A stretch of DNA of 59,509 nucleotides from Vulcanimicrobiota bacterium (GCA_003164495.1 PLTN01000054.1:8637-68145); one strand, 5' to 3'; positions 45,358-54,364 are shown, numbered from the stretch's first letter. Notes: generated from the sequence alone by a model not told the origin. Made by a program: numbers and translations.

Positions 45358-46083
45358 ATGCACACGGACCGGTTCACCGAACGCGCACGCGCCTATGCCG
45401 CGACTCGGCCGAAGCATCCGCCGGCCACGATCGACTATGTCCTCGATGGCTTCGGCGACCGCGCCGCCGTCAATCTCGCCGACCTCGGTTCCGGTACGGG
45501 TCTCTCGTCGCTTCCGTTCGCCGCCGCCGGTGCGAAGGTATGGGCCGTCGAGCCGAATGACGCAATGCGCGACGCCGCCGTCCCGCATCCGCGGATCATC
45601 TCCGTGAACGCTTCGGCCGAGCACACGACGCTCGGCGATGCCTCGATCGACATCGTGACGGCCTGTACGGCCTGGCATTGGTTCGATCACGGCGTCGTGC
45701 TCGACGAAGTGAAGCGCATCCTCAAACCCCGCGGCCGGCTCGCAATCCTGGAGATCCATTTCGACGAGACCGACGCGTTTACCAAAGCGTGGCGCGACAC
45801 GTACTGGCGGTTCGGTAAACGCGTTCCGCTCATGCCGGGAAACTTGATAGACCATGCCCTCGCACTCAATCCCGACGCGGTGACCCACGCGACGTTTCCG
45901 TTCGCGCAGTCCCTCGACCGCGCCGGCTTACACGCCTACACGGACAGCAATTCGCTCACGCCAACGGACCCGGATATCTACAACGGGTTGCACGCCGCAA
46001 TCGACACGCTGCTCGACGATCTCGGATCCCCCGGTTGCGTCGCCCTGCAGCGCATAAGCGACGTCACGCACATCGAGCGCTGA
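45358..46083 (+). CDS. Class I SAM-dependent methyltransferase (Methyltransf_11)
   Basis: A 241-residue cytoplasmic methyltransferase. SAM motif I is LADLGSGTGLSSLPFA near residue 42, motif II VWAVEPNDAMRD, then TACTAWHWFDH and VKRILKPRGRLAIL, the usual order for small-molecule methyltransferases such as those resembling yeast TMT1/trans-aconitate types. ATG 45358 has GGAAGG upstream; ATG 45316 is an alternative. The substrate is unknown. Confidence 0.82.
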   Translation: MHTDRFTERARAYAATRPKHPPATIDYVLDGFGDRAAVNLADLGSGTGLSSLPFAAAGAKVWAVEPNDAMRDAAVPHPRIISVNASAEHTTLGDASIDIVTACTAWHWFDHGVVLDEVKRILKPRGRLAILEIHFDETDAFTKAWRDTYWRFGKRVPLMPGNLIDHALALNPDAVTHATFPFAQSLDRAGLHAYTDSNSLTPTDPDIYNGLHAAIDTLLDDLGSPGCVALQRISDVTHIER

Positions 46084-46163
46084 CCGGCTACACGTCGAAT
46101 GCGATCGCGATCGCCGCGTCCTCATCCAACCAACGGCGCCGGAAGATTTCTCGGGGTTCCAGC

Positions 46164-46236
46164 TGGAGCCGACGAACGGACTTGAACCGCTGAGCTGCTG
46201 ATTACGATGCAGCAATTGGCCTTCCCCCGCGTCGTC
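46164..46236 (-). pseudogene. Decayed tRNA-Thr (CGU)-like sequence
   Basis: The minus strand has a good T-arm (AGCGG-TTCAAGT-CCGTT), an acceptor 3' strand CGTCGGC with TCCA, and an anticodon-like arm with CGT, but the anticodon stem has a mismatch and no normal D-arm can be built (16 bases between acceptor and anticodon stems). About 60 bases, including the sequence beyond CCA (GAACCCCGAGAAA), are shared with 56550-56618. The remainder of the 46084-46338 gap holds nothing else I can identify. Confidence 0.55.
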
Positions 46237-46338
46237 TACCGTCAAACACGGTCGCGTTTCGTACGTGAAAACCGGCCTAACTAGTCGATCGTGTCATACC
46301 ATAGCACGAGAAACACGCGTCACGTAGCAATGTCCTGG

Positions 46339-47364
46339 TCACAAGCGCATCCCCGCACTGGCAAAAAGATCAGAGGCGTTCCGACTATCGAGCGTAGCCA
46401 GATCCCGAGCAGCAAAAACGCCACATTGCTTTAGGCCATCTACGTTTTCTTCGATCGAGAGATACGGATAATCGGTGCCGAACAAAACATGAGAAAGCGG
46501 AATAAGCTTCATCAACGCCGACATGGCTGCCGCGTTGGAGACTTGTGCCGTATCATAGTAGTATTTACGCGCTTCCGGCAGAAAGCCGTTCGGCAAAAGC
46601 TTCTGATAACGCGGGTCACGATCCGCAAGGTGCACGAACCGGTCGATCAAGAACGGCATCGTTCCGCCGCCGTGCGAGAAAATCATCCGTATGTTCGGAT
46701 AGCGTATCGTCCAGCCCGAAAAGATCAATTGGGAAATGGCACGGGTCGTGTCGGTGCCGTACTCTATGGCGGAATCGGGGACGCCGCTGAGCACGCCGGT
46801 GCAACACTTCGCCGTTGTCGGATGGACGAACACGATTGCCCGGCGGTTATTGAGCTCGTCAAAAATCGGCGAAAAATACGGGTCACCAAGCCATTTGTCC
46901 GTGTAGCTGGTCAAGAGGCCGACGCCGTCGGCCTTAAGTGTGTCCATGCCATAAGCGATTTCGCGTAGGCTGCCGGCAATGTCCGGAAGCGGCAATGCGA
47001 CGAACATACCGAAACGATCGTGGTGATCGGCGATCATTTGCGCCGCATAGTCGTTGCAGCTCCGAGCGAGGACGCGCGCCGCAGCATCGTCACCGAACCA
47101 GATGCCCGGCGTCGTGACGGACAGCATAGATTTGCGAACGCCGTTACGATCCATGACCTCGATGGCGCGATCCGGCGTCCAACCCTTCCACACAGGAGCC
47201 AGCAAATTTTTCGCGCGAAGCGTCGTTTCCCACTCCGGAGATGCATAGTGGTGGTGAACGTCGACCCGGTTACGGCTTTGCGCCGACGTCATGAGGGGCT
47301 CGGTTGCGATGATCGATGCGGCCGCGGCGCCCAGAAAAGCGGCACGATTCAAGTCATTCATCAT
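46339..47364 (-). CDS. Exported ACMSD-like amidohydrolase
   Basis: A 341-residue member of PF04909 with a signal (NRAAFLGAAAASIIATEPLM). Metal motifs: VDVHHHYASPEW (HxH), FVHPTTAKCC, FSHGGGTMPF, FGTDYPYLS. It differs from the copies at 27528 and 51044 by about half its residues but has the same layout. ATG 47364 with AGGAGC upstream. It is 37 bases after the SBP at 47402 on the same strand. Confidence 0.85.
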   Translation of the reverse strand: MMNDLNRAAFLGAAAASIIATEPLMTSAQSRNRVDVHHHYASPEWETTLRAKNLLAPVWKGWTPDRAIEVMDRNGVRKSMLSVTTPGIWFGDDAAARVLARSCNDYAAQMIADHHDRFGMFVALPLPDIAGSLREIAYGMDTLKADGVGLLTSYTDKWLGDPYFSPIFDELNNRRAIVFVHPTTAKCCTGVLSGVPDSAIEYGTDTTRAISQLIFSGWTIRYPNIRMIFSHGGGTMPFLIDRFVHLADRDPRYQKLLPNGFLPEARKYYYDTAQVSNAAAMSALMKLIPLSHVLFGTDYPYLSIEENVDGLKQCGVFAARDLATLDSRNASDLFASAGMRL

Positions 47365-47401
47365 AGAAGCTCCTGCTCTGCGATGAGGTCTGCGTGCGTC
47401 A

Positions 47402-48352
47402 TCATTTTCCGGGACGATAGAAGAGTTCGGATGCGGGGTACGCTTTCGGGAGAACCCCGTATTTGGCGGCTGCGTCGATGACGGGTTGAAAGTCTTCCGG
47501 GCGAAGATCGACGGCAAGTTCGCCGCGCTTCATCCGCTCGACAACCGGTAATGGGATCTTTGTGTACCGCGAGAGGATCTGCGCAGAACCTTCCCGGTTT
47601 CCATTCGCCCACCGCGCTGCTTCCTTTATCGCCGCGATAAACTTCATCGCGAGCAGCGGATTTCGCGCGGCCCAGTCGGTCGTCGTCATAAAACCGGCCA
47701 AAACGTACCGCGACGCGATTCCATTCTTGTCAACGTAAAGGGCGCGAAGCCCATTGTCGACTCCGAAACTGATAAAAGGCTCGCCCGTTGTCGTGCCGTC
47801 AACTTTCCCGCTCGCAACGGCGTCGTTCGCAGTCGTCACCGGCACCTCGACCCATTTTACGGTTTTCGAATCGCCGCCGCTATTGTCGATCCATGCCTCG
47901 AACGGCACCATAGTTATGTTATTGAGCCCATTGACGGCAATTGTCTTGTTGTTGAAATCCTTTGGGCCGCGAATCGTGCCGCTGCCGGCGACGAGGACGG
48001 CGAGTGCCGGCGCCGCGTACGTGTTAAGGAGCGCCGGAGACAGATACACAAACGGAAAGCCGCGCGCGTGGGCGCTGGCGATCGAAATCGTGTCGGCAAA
48101 TCCGATGTCGAGTGAGCCGCTGGCGACGGCCGCCGCGATCGCCGCGCCATTTTGCATGACTTGCAACTCGACGTTGAGTCCTTGCTGGCGAAAGAACCCC
48201 ATGTCCTCAGCGTAAAACGGCTCAGCCCCACCCTCTACCGGGATAATGCCCACCCGTATCGAGGGTAGCGGCGTTGTTTGCGCCCTACCGGCCAACGGCA
48301 CCATGGCGATAAGAAGCGCTATGAGCGTGAGTGCGATACGTGATAGCATCAT
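47402..48352 (-). CDS. NMT1/THI5-like ABC substrate-binding protein, orphan
   Basis: A 316-residue SBP with a Sec signal (ALTLIALLIAMVPLAGRAQ). The block is WIDNSGGDSKTVKWVEVPV. It is first in a minus-strand pair SBP-amidohydrolase, opposite to a MarR gene; only 57 bases separate the two starts, which is a typical position for a MarR-controlled promoter. Confidence 0.86.
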   Translation of the reverse strand: MMLSRIALTLIALLIAMVPLAGRAQTTPLPSIRVGIIPVEGGAEPFYAEDMGFFRQQGLNVELQVMQNGAAIAAAVASGSLDIGFADTISIASAHARGFPFVYLSPALLNTYAAPALAVLVAGSGTIRGPKDFNNKTIAVNGLNNITMVPFEAWIDNSGGDSKTVKWVEVPVTTANDAVASGKVDGTTTGEPFISFGVDNGLRALYVDKNGIASRYVLAGFMTTTDWAARNPLLAMKFIAAIKEAARWANGNREGSAQILSRYTKIPLPVVERMKRGELAVDLRPEDFQPVIDAAAKYGVLPKAYPASELFYRPGK

Positions 48353-48409
48353 TTTCCCTTCATTCGGGCTGCGAAATGCGTGTACGGCTACCAAGGCGAA
48401 ACCGTGCAG

Positions 48410-48910
48410 ATGAGGACCGCAGAGCGCTCAGCCGCAAAGCGCAACAAGATTTACCTCGACCTCGTGGAGGATCCGAACGACAGCATCGGCTTTCGCCTCT
48501 GGCAGGTCGAACAGCGCTGGCAGCGTCACCTAGGCAAATATTTTCTGGCATTGGGCCTCACGCATACGCAGTATGTGCTGCTTGCCGCAAGTCACTATTT
48601 GGCGATTCGCCGAGAGGCGCCGACCCAGACCGCCTTAGCGGCATTCACCGGAATCGACAAGATGCTGGTTTCCCGGGGGTTGCGAGAGCTCGAGAACCGC
48701 GGAGTGGTCGCTAGGAAAACGCACTCGTCGGATAGCCGCGCGCTACGCATCGAGCTGACCGGAGCCGGGCGCCGCCTCACTCGCGAAGTCTCGAATGTCG
48801 CGATTCGTGCGCATCGCGAGTTCTTTGGCGGACTCGGCAGCGATCGCGCCGTCCTCGCCGAGCTGCTAGGGCACCTCATGTCGGATGAAACTCCTAGCTC
48901 GAAGCTTTGA
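48410..48910 (+). CDS. MarR family transcriptional regulator
   Basis: A 166-residue winged-helix regulator: AFTGIDKMLVSRGLRELENRG is the recognition region and SSDSRALRIELTGAGRRL the wing. It differs from the MarR protein at 21279. ATG 48410 is taken; GTG 48380 would add ten residues. It is divergent from the SBP at 47402 and overlaps the cupin gene's end by 17 bases in convergent orientation. It probably senses an aromatic acid and controls the SBP-amidohydrolase pair. Confidence 0.85.
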   Translation: MRTAERSAAKRNKIYLDLVEDPNDSIGFRLWQVEQRWQRHLGKYFLALGLTHTQYVLLAASHYLAIRREAPTQTALAAFTGIDKMLVSRGLRELENRGVVARKTHSSDSRALRIELTGAGRRLTREVSNVAIRAHREFFGGLGSDRAVLAELLGHLMSDETPSSKL

Positions 48911-49412
48911 ACTCGGGTGCAACTTGGGTTTGGGTTATTTCGTGCGCGACATACTCCATGATCGGAAAGTAAATGAACGCCATCCAGACGGCCGGCTTCT
49001 CCGGGTCGAGATTGAAATGCTGATGATCGGTGCCGCCCGGCCGCATCGGCAATAAAAGCAGATCGCCCTTTTCCCAATCCACGCGGTCATCTTCCACGAC
49101 CGAGTAGCCGCGGCCGTCGATCACATAGATGATGATGCCGCCCTGATGACGGTGCTTTCCCGAGACGGTCCGCACTTCGTGGGTGAAAATATGCCAATGC
49201 TGGAGGGGAACGTCCTTAAACATCAAGGGATCGAGATACGTCTTGATGCGGCCCTGACGAGTCAACTCAACTTCGCGATCCTCGGATCGGATGACGACCG
49301 GGCCCACTTCCATCCGCCGCTTCGTAGCTTCGTAATGGCGCAACGTCCGCTCGTAGGCACTCTCAGGAATCGGCTCCCGCTCACGTTCGCGTACACGCTC
49401 TCGATCGGCCAT
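48894..49412 (-). CDS. Cupin-domain protein
   Basis: A 172-residue protein with a charged helical start (ADRERVRERERE) and one cupin barrel: SGKHRHQGGIIIYVIDGRGYSVVEDD holds the metal-side His residues, and a second motif ends with THQHFN-like DHQHFNLDPEKP. AGGAGG precedes ATG 49412. It follows another cupin gene by 10 bases, so the two may form a heteromeric dioxygenase or binding complex. Confidence 0.78.
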   Translation of the reverse strand: MADRERVREREREPIPESAYERTLRHYEATKRRMEVGPVVIRSEDREVELTRQGRIKTYLDPLMFKDVPLQHWHIFTHEVRTVSGKHRHQGGIIIYVIDGRGYSVVEDDRVDWEKGDLLLLPMRPGGTDHQHFNLDPEKPAVWMAFIYFPIMEYVAHEITQTQVAPEFKASS

Positions 49413-49422
49413 TCTCGACCTC

Positions 49423-49935
49423 CTAACCGCGTCGATTGTATTCTGGAGCGACCTCGAGTTGCTCGAAGCCCGAACCCCGATCGACCGATGTGCACTCAAA
49501 CCAGTTCGGTTCGGCAGCAACGAAAATTGCCGGATTATCGGGATCGTCGTTCACGTGCTGGACGATGATTCCGTCGCGCCGGATCGGCAGGTTCAGGACG
49601 TCGCCAGCCTTCCAATTGTGGCGAACGCCATCCAAGAATGTGTGACCTCGCCCTGCGGTGATATACATGGCCTGACCGCCTTGAAACTTTATGCGCCCGG
49701 TCCGACTTCCCGGCGGTATCTCTTGTTCGAAGAACAAGTACGTCGTCAGTATCGTGTCTTTGATGTCGGGATGCATGTACCAACGCATCAGCCCTTGACT
49801 GTTTAGTTCGAGCGGCAAATCGGCTTGCTTGATGACTTGTATGCCATTCTTCCGATCCTCGCGTTGACGATCGCGCATCGCAAAAAGCGCGTCCCAATAA
49901 TTCGTCTGCGCGAGTCGCTCCTTGCGTTCACTCAT
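49423..49935 (-). CDS. Cupin-domain protein
   Basis: A 170-residue protein with the same plan as its neighbour: charged helix, then a cupin with EQEIPPGSRTGRIKFQGGQAMYI, GRGHTFLDGVRHNWKAGDVLNLP and IVQHVNDD. The first motif lacks the usual His-x-His (it reads GSRTGRIKFQ), so metal binding is uncertain while the neighbour keeps its His residues. This suggests a catalytic/non-catalytic pair. It is divergent from the SBP at 50089. Confidence 0.75.
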   Translation of the reverse strand: MSERKERLAQTNYWDALFAMRDRQREDRKNGIQVIKQADLPLELNSQGLMRWYMHPDIKDTILTTYLFFEQEIPPGSRTGRIKFQGGQAMYITAGRGHTFLDGVRHNWKAGDVLNLPIRRDGIIVQHVNDDPDNPAIFVAAEPNWFECTSVDRGSGFEQLEVAPEYNRRG

Positions 49936-49960
49936 GAATATCGCTTCCTCGCTTCAACCC

Positions 49961-49988
49961 TTGACACGAATCGTATACGGTATATACA
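49961..49988 (+). promoter_or_regulatory. Sigma70-type promoter with GTATAC/GTATATAC palindromes
   Basis: TTGACA (49961-49966), 16 bases, TATACA (49983-49988). GTATAC (49973-49978) and GTATATAC (49980-49987) are palindromes that overlap spacer and -10, as for GntR-type operators. It faces the SBP at 50089, about 100 bases downstream, and lies 26 bases from the divergent cupin start. Confidence 0.55.
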
Positions 49989-50088
49989 ATGCAAGTGAGA
50001 TTTCCTTTCATGCGATGCTGGGCATTTCGTCAAGAAATTCCCGGCATCGTCATGTCGTCTCAGGTGACCTTTCGAGTAGGTGGCCAAC

Positions 50089-51024
50089 GTGCATGAATAC
50101 GACCGTAAAACCTTCGTCGCAGCGCTCGCTGGTCTCGTCGCTGCCGGGACCTGCCCAGCGCGAGCCGGCGCTCAAGATCTAACGGCGCTGCGTATCGGCT
50201 ACGCGCCGCGCGAGCCCATGTCCGAGGTACTGCAAGCGCAAGCCCTCGGATTATTTGCCCAGCACAAGATCAACGTGCAAGGTCAAGTTGCAAATAACGG
50301 AGCGGCTTCGATGTCGGCGCTTCTCGGCGGCTCACTGGACATTGCGGTTTCGAATTCGTTACAGCTGTTGCAAGCGCACTCGCATAACGTCCGGATCGTC
50401 ATTCTCGCTCCCGGCGGAATTCATGATTCGCGTTTTCCGACGACGAAGTTGGCCGTCGCCGCCGATTCGCCGATTATGACTCCGCGCGAGTTGAATGGGA
50501 AGATCGTCGGCGGCGCCACCGTCGGTGGCCTGGACCAACTCGTCGTGTCGATGTTAGTCGACAAGAACGGCGGCGATTCGAGTTCGGTAAAATTCGTCGA
50601 ATTGCCGCAGCCCGAAATGGTCCAGGCACTCGTCCAAGGCCGCGTAGCGGCCGCTCATATCAGCGAGCCCGAACTATCGGCGGGCGGAGACCGCATTCGC
50701 GCGATCGGTGATGCCGAAACCGCGCTTTCGCCGATATTCGTTCAAACGGCTTGGTTTGCAACGAGCGACTGGTTAGCCGCCAACAAAGATGTCGCCCGCC
50801 GTTTCGCCGATGCGATCTTCGCCGGCGGTCGCTGGGCGATGGCTAATCCCGTGGCGGCAGCCGTCAACCTGCAAAACGCCTTCGGCCTCAAGGAGGGCAA
50901 GGCGTTACAACGATTCGCCGTCGGTTTCGACGCCAACGCATTTCAGGTCGTGTCGGATGCCGCCGTCAAGTACAAAATGCTCACGCCCGTCCCACTGACC
51001 GGCTTCATATGGGACGGTCGTTAG
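50089..51024 (+). CDS. NMT1/THI5-like ABC substrate-binding protein, orphan
   Basis: A 311-residue SBP. The signal region (FVAALAGLVAAGTCPARAGA) includes a Cys but not a clear lipobox. The block is LVDKNGGDSSSVKFVELPQP. GTG 50089 is chosen with AGGTGG five bases upstream; GTG 50080 is the alternative. It converges with the exported amidohydrolase at 51044 (19 bases between stops). Confidence 0.83.
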   Translation: MHEYDRKTFVAALAGLVAAGTCPARAGAQDLTALRIGYAPREPMSEVLQAQALGLFAQHKINVQGQVANNGAASMSALLGGSLDIAVSNSLQLLQAHSHNVRIVILAPGGIHDSRFPTTKLAVAADSPIMTPRELNGKIVGGATVGGLDQLVVSMLVDKNGGDSSSVKFVELPQPEMVQALVQGRVAAAHISEPELSAGGDRIRAIGDAETALSPIFVQTAWFATSDWLAANKDVARRFADAIFAGGRWAMANPVAAAVNLQNAFGLKEGKALQRFAVGFDANAFQVVSDAAVKYKMLTPVPLTGFIWDGR

Positions 51025-51043
51025 CATGCATCTGATCGCGCGA

Positions 51044-52096
51044 TCAGGCAAGCCGCGGGAAGAGTTGCAGCGCATTATCGCGGTTGATTGCGGCGCGCAA
51101 CTCGTCCGCGATCGTCATTTTGTCGAGCCCTTCCGCCGTAGCCGCGATCGGCACGTACGGCGTATCGCTACCGAACAAAATCCGTGTCGGCGGCACGAGA
51201 TCCATCAGCGCTGCCATCGCCGATGGGTTGGTCGAATTTGCAATGTCGTAATGCAGCTTCCGCAACTCATACAAAACACCATGGGGAAGAATTGCGTCCA
51301 ATTCATGGTGGCGGGAACCGTAGGCGTTGATGCGTACCCAAATCGGCATCATCGTGCCGCCCGCGTGAGTGAAGATAAAGCGAATATCCGGAAAGTGCGA
51401 AAAGACCCCCGCGAACATCATGCTCATCATCGTCCGGGTGATGTCGAACATGTACTCCGCAACCGATGCGTTGATACCGCGGAGCAGCGTCGAGCAGCAT
51501 GCCGGCCCGGTCGGATGGACGAATACGATGGCCTTCCGCCGGTTGAGCTCCGCGAAGAGCGGGGTGAATTGCGGATCACCGAGATATTGCGTCCCATAAC
51601 TCGTCAGCAAACCGACGCCGTCGGCGCGGAGAACGTCGAGCGCGTACGTCGCCTCGCTTATTGCCCCATCCACGTCAGGCAGCGGCACGACGGCGAACAT
51701 TCCGAAGCGGCCCGGGTAGGCGCGCACGAGGGATGCCGTATAGTCGTTGCAGGATCGCGCGAGCTTCCGGGTTTGGTCGCGGTTGCCCATGAGCGAGATG
51801 CCGGGCGTCGACACCGACAACATGGCGGTCGCGACGCCGGTGCGGTCCATCTCCGCCAGCACCCTGGATGGCGTCCAATTCAACACGTTGGCGGGATCCA
51901 GATCGGCCGTCCCGATGATCAGGTCGCGACCGGCTTTCAGATAATCGGGCGGCATGACGTGATTGTGAACGTCAATGCGCCGCGGCGAGACCTGTGCGTT
52001 CGCACTCCTGCGACCCGGCAGCCCGGCTGTGATAAAAGTGGCCGCTGCACCGACAAGAAACGAGTGGCGACCGAAGTGACGGCAAGACGTGCTCAC
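51044..52096 (-). CDS. Exported ACMSD-like amidohydrolase
   Basis: A 350-residue PF04909 member with a signal (GRHSFLVGAAATFITAGLPG). Metal motifs: IDVHNHVMPPDY, FVHPTGPACC, FIFTHAGGTMMPI, FGSDTPYVPIAA. It is the nearest relative of the copy at 27528 (same LNWTP/LNWKP and HYDIANSTNPSAM segments), so the two arose by duplication. The GTG start at 52096 has only a weak ribosome site. It is divergent from the Leu/Ile/Val-type SBP. Confidence 0.85.
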   Translation of the reverse strand: MSTSCRHFGRHSFLVGAAATFITAGLPGRRSANAQVSPRRIDVHNHVMPPDYLKAGRDLIIGTADLDPANVLNWTPSRVLAEMDRTGVATAMLSVSTPGISLMGNRDQTRKLARSCNDYTASLVRAYPGRFGMFAVVPLPDVDGAISEATYALDVLRADGVGLLTSYGTQYLGDPQFTPLFAELNRRKAIVFVHPTGPACCSTLLRGINASVAEYMFDITRTMMSMMFAGVFSHFPDIRFIFTHAGGTMMPIWVRINAYGSRHHELDAILPHGVLYELRKLHYDIANSTNPSAMAALMDLVPPTRILFGSDTPYVPIAATAEGLDKMTIADELRAAINRDNALQLFPRLA

Positions 52097-52182
52097 GAGT
52101 CACAAATCGGACGCCGCCGTCGCGAAACCTCTCGGCATCAGATACAGGGGACCTCCCGATTCGGCCCCACACGCTCCCCGCT

Positions 52183-53397
52183 GTGTTCCAAGAAAGCGCC
52201 AATGCATTGAAGCAAGCCCACTTCCGCACAATCGCAGCGCTGCTTGCGCTCATCCTCACCGGGCTCGCGGTTGCCGCACGCGCTGCGGACCCACCGATCG
52301 TCATTCCCACAATTCTGTCCGTTACCGGGCCCGTAGGATTTATCGGAAGCGGCGAACAGCAATTTATCGTCGCCTATGAAAAGGCGCTCAATGCGGCGGG
52401 TGGGATCAACGGCCGGCCTGTGCACTTCGACATCAAAGACGATCAGTCGAATCCCCAAATTACAATCCAGCTCGTCAATGGAGTCATCGCGAGCAAAGGC
52501 CAAGTAATTTTGGGTCCTGGAAATTCCTCGACGTGCGACGCAACCGGCCCGCTGGTCACCAACGGCCCAGTGATGTATTGCCTCTCGCCGTCATTTCATC
52601 CGGCTCGCGGCACCTATGCGTTCACCGCCGGCGTTTCGACCCAAGATAACGTCGCGGCCCTCATCCGCTATTTTCGTGGCAAAGGCCTCACGCGCTTTGC
52701 CCAGATCACGTCGATTGATGCAAGCGGCCAAGACGGCGATCGCTGGATCAAAGCTGCGATGGCTCTGCCCGAGAACAGGTCCCTTCAGATTGTCGACGCG
52801 GAACACTTCTCTCCCGCTGATCTCACCGTCGACGCGCAGATGACCCGCATCAAGCAAGCCAATCCGCAAGCGCTTTTGGCCTGGACCGCCGGCACGGCGT
52901 TCGTCACCGTCGTGCGCGGCTATTCCGATAGCGGCCTGGAAATTCCAATCGGCACGTCGACCGGCAACATGGTTTATCCCGAGATGAAGCAGTTGGCGAA
53001 TTATAACGATCGAAACTTTTATTTCGCCGGCTTCCGCTTTTTCGAGCAAGATACGCTGCGCAACGGGCCGCTGAAAGACGGCGTCCTGAAGTTCTACCGT
53101 GCGCTCGCCGACGACAACGTACAGCATGCGGACGCCATGGCGGGCACTTCCTGGGATGCAGCGGCCATCATCGTTTCGGCCCTCCGAAAACTGGGTCCAA
53201 ATGCGACCGCGACGCAAATTCGTGATTACATGCTAGACTTAAGCGGCTACGTTGGGATCAATGGAGTCTACAACTTCAGCGACGGAATGCAACGCGGGCT
53301 GAACGTTTCAGCCGTCACGGTCATGCACTGGGATCGGAAAGCAGAAAAGTGGATTCCCGTCAGCCTGCCCGGTGGCGCGCCGCGCGCGGCAAACTAG
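52183..53397 (+). CDS. Type I periplasmic binding protein (LivJ-like)
   Basis: A protein of about 404 residues of the Peripla_BP_6 family, which serves branched-chain amino acid, amide or aromatic acid importers. Signal: TIAALLALILTGLAVAARAA. Lobe 1 starts PIVIPTILSVTGPVGFIG, and KDDQSNPQITIQLVNGVI is a typical family segment. GTG 52183 is given; TTG 52207, nearer to the signal, is possible. No permease is linked, making this a further orphan binding protein. Its stop overlaps that of the next gene by four bases. Confidence 0.85.
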   Translation: MFQESANALKQAHFRTIAALLALILTGLAVAARAADPPIVIPTILSVTGPVGFIGSGEQQFIVAYEKALNAAGGINGRPVHFDIKDDQSNPQITIQLVNGVIASKGQVILGPGNSSTCDATGPLVTNGPVMYCLSPSFHPARGTYAFTAGVSTQDNVAALIRYFRGKGLTRFAQITSIDASGQDGDRWIKAAMALPENRSLQIVDAEHFSPADLTVDAQMTRIKQANPQALLAWTAGTAFVTVVRGYSDSGLEIPIGTSTGNMVYPEMKQLANYNDRNFYFAGFRFFEQDTLRNGPLKDGVLKFYRALADDNVQHADAMAGTSWDAAAIIVSALRKLGPNATATQIRDYMLDLSGYVGINGVYNFSDGMQRGLNVSAVTVMHWDRKAEKWIPVSLPGGAPRAAN

Positions 53398-54347
53398 CCG
53401 TGCCCGAGTCGCGGGAAGAGACGGCGCGCGTTTCCGTACCCGATTGCGTGACGATCGGCCTCGCTCAAATCAAGCGCCGCAAGGCCGCGCAACGTGCCGG
53501 CGACCGGAACGTACGGATAATCGCTGCCAAAAAGCAGCTGCGTCACATCGGAAATTGCGCGCAGTGCTGCGAACGACGCGCGCGACGTGGAGCTGGCTAC
53601 GTCGAAATGCAGCGCACCGAGCAGCGCGGGCACACCTTCGGGCATCAGCGCGGACAGCCGTTCGTCGCGATCGCGGAAGCTGGACACACGGCCGGCCAGC
53701 ACCGAGATTGCGCCGCCGGCATGCGAAAAGATGAAGCGAATCTTCTTGAATCGGGACAATGCCCCACTATACAGGAGGCTCGCGATCGCGCGGGTCGTGT
53801 CGAACGGAAACTCGACGAGTGCCGTCGGGATGCCCGGCATGAGGCCGCGGCAGCATGCGGGCGCCGTTGCATGCACGTATACGGCCGCCTGCCGGCGGTC
53901 GAGTTCTTCAAACACCGGAACGAATGCCGGGTCGCCGGGCCATACGTCATCGTAGCTACTGAGAATACCGACGCCGTCTGCGCCGAGTTCGTCGAACGCG
54001 TACGCGATTTCCCGAAGGCTGGCATCCGCATCAGGCAACGGCAGTACCGCGAAGTGGCCGAATCGTCCGGGATGAGCGCGTACGGCGTCCGCAATGAACT
54101 CGTTGCACGACCGCGCGAGCATCACCGCCTTGGAGACATCGCCGAAAAAGACGCCCGGTGGAGCGATTGAAGCAATGGCTGACGCGATAGCGTTCTTGTC
54201 CATCTCCTCGAGCGCACGCTCGATGGTCCAATCGAGCAGCACCGATGTCGCTCCGATGTGCGCGATGCCCGCGAGAAGCCGATCGCGTTCCTGCGCGATC
54301 AGAACCGGTGGAATGAAATGGTGATGGACATCGACGATCGCGGTCAT
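53394..54347 (-). CDS. ACMSD-like amidohydrolase without signal peptide
   Basis: A 317-residue PF04909 enzyme that starts directly with the metal motif (IVDVHHHFIPP). Further motifs: VYVHATAPACC, FIFSHAGGAIS, FGSDYPYVPV. It looks like the cytoplasmic counterpart of the three exported copies. ATG 54347 is 17 bases from the divergent hydrolase start at 54365, so a promoter must overlap coding sequence or the genes are expressed from elsewhere. Confidence 0.85.
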   Translation of the reverse strand: MTAIVDVHHHFIPPVLIAQERDRLLAGIAHIGATSVLLDWTIERALEEMDKNAIASAIASIAPPGVFFGDVSKAVMLARSCNEFIADAVRAHPGRFGHFAVLPLPDADASLREIAYAFDELGADGVGILSSYDDVWPGDPAFVPVFEELDRRQAAVYVHATAPACCRGLMPGIPTALVEFPFDTTRAIASLLYSGALSRFKKIRFIFSHAGGAISVLAGRVSSFRDRDERLSALMPEGVPALLGALHFDVASSTSRASFAALRAISDVTQLLFGSDYPYVPVAGTLRGLAALDLSEADRHAIGYGNARRLFPRLGHG

Positions 54348-54364
54348 GAGAGGTCGGTTTAGAC

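Noticed and set aside
46164-46236. A functional tRNA-Thr(CGU) gene
   Set aside because: Acceptor and T-arm pair well, but the anticodon stem has a mismatch and only 16 bases lie between acceptor and anticodon stems, so no D-arm forms.
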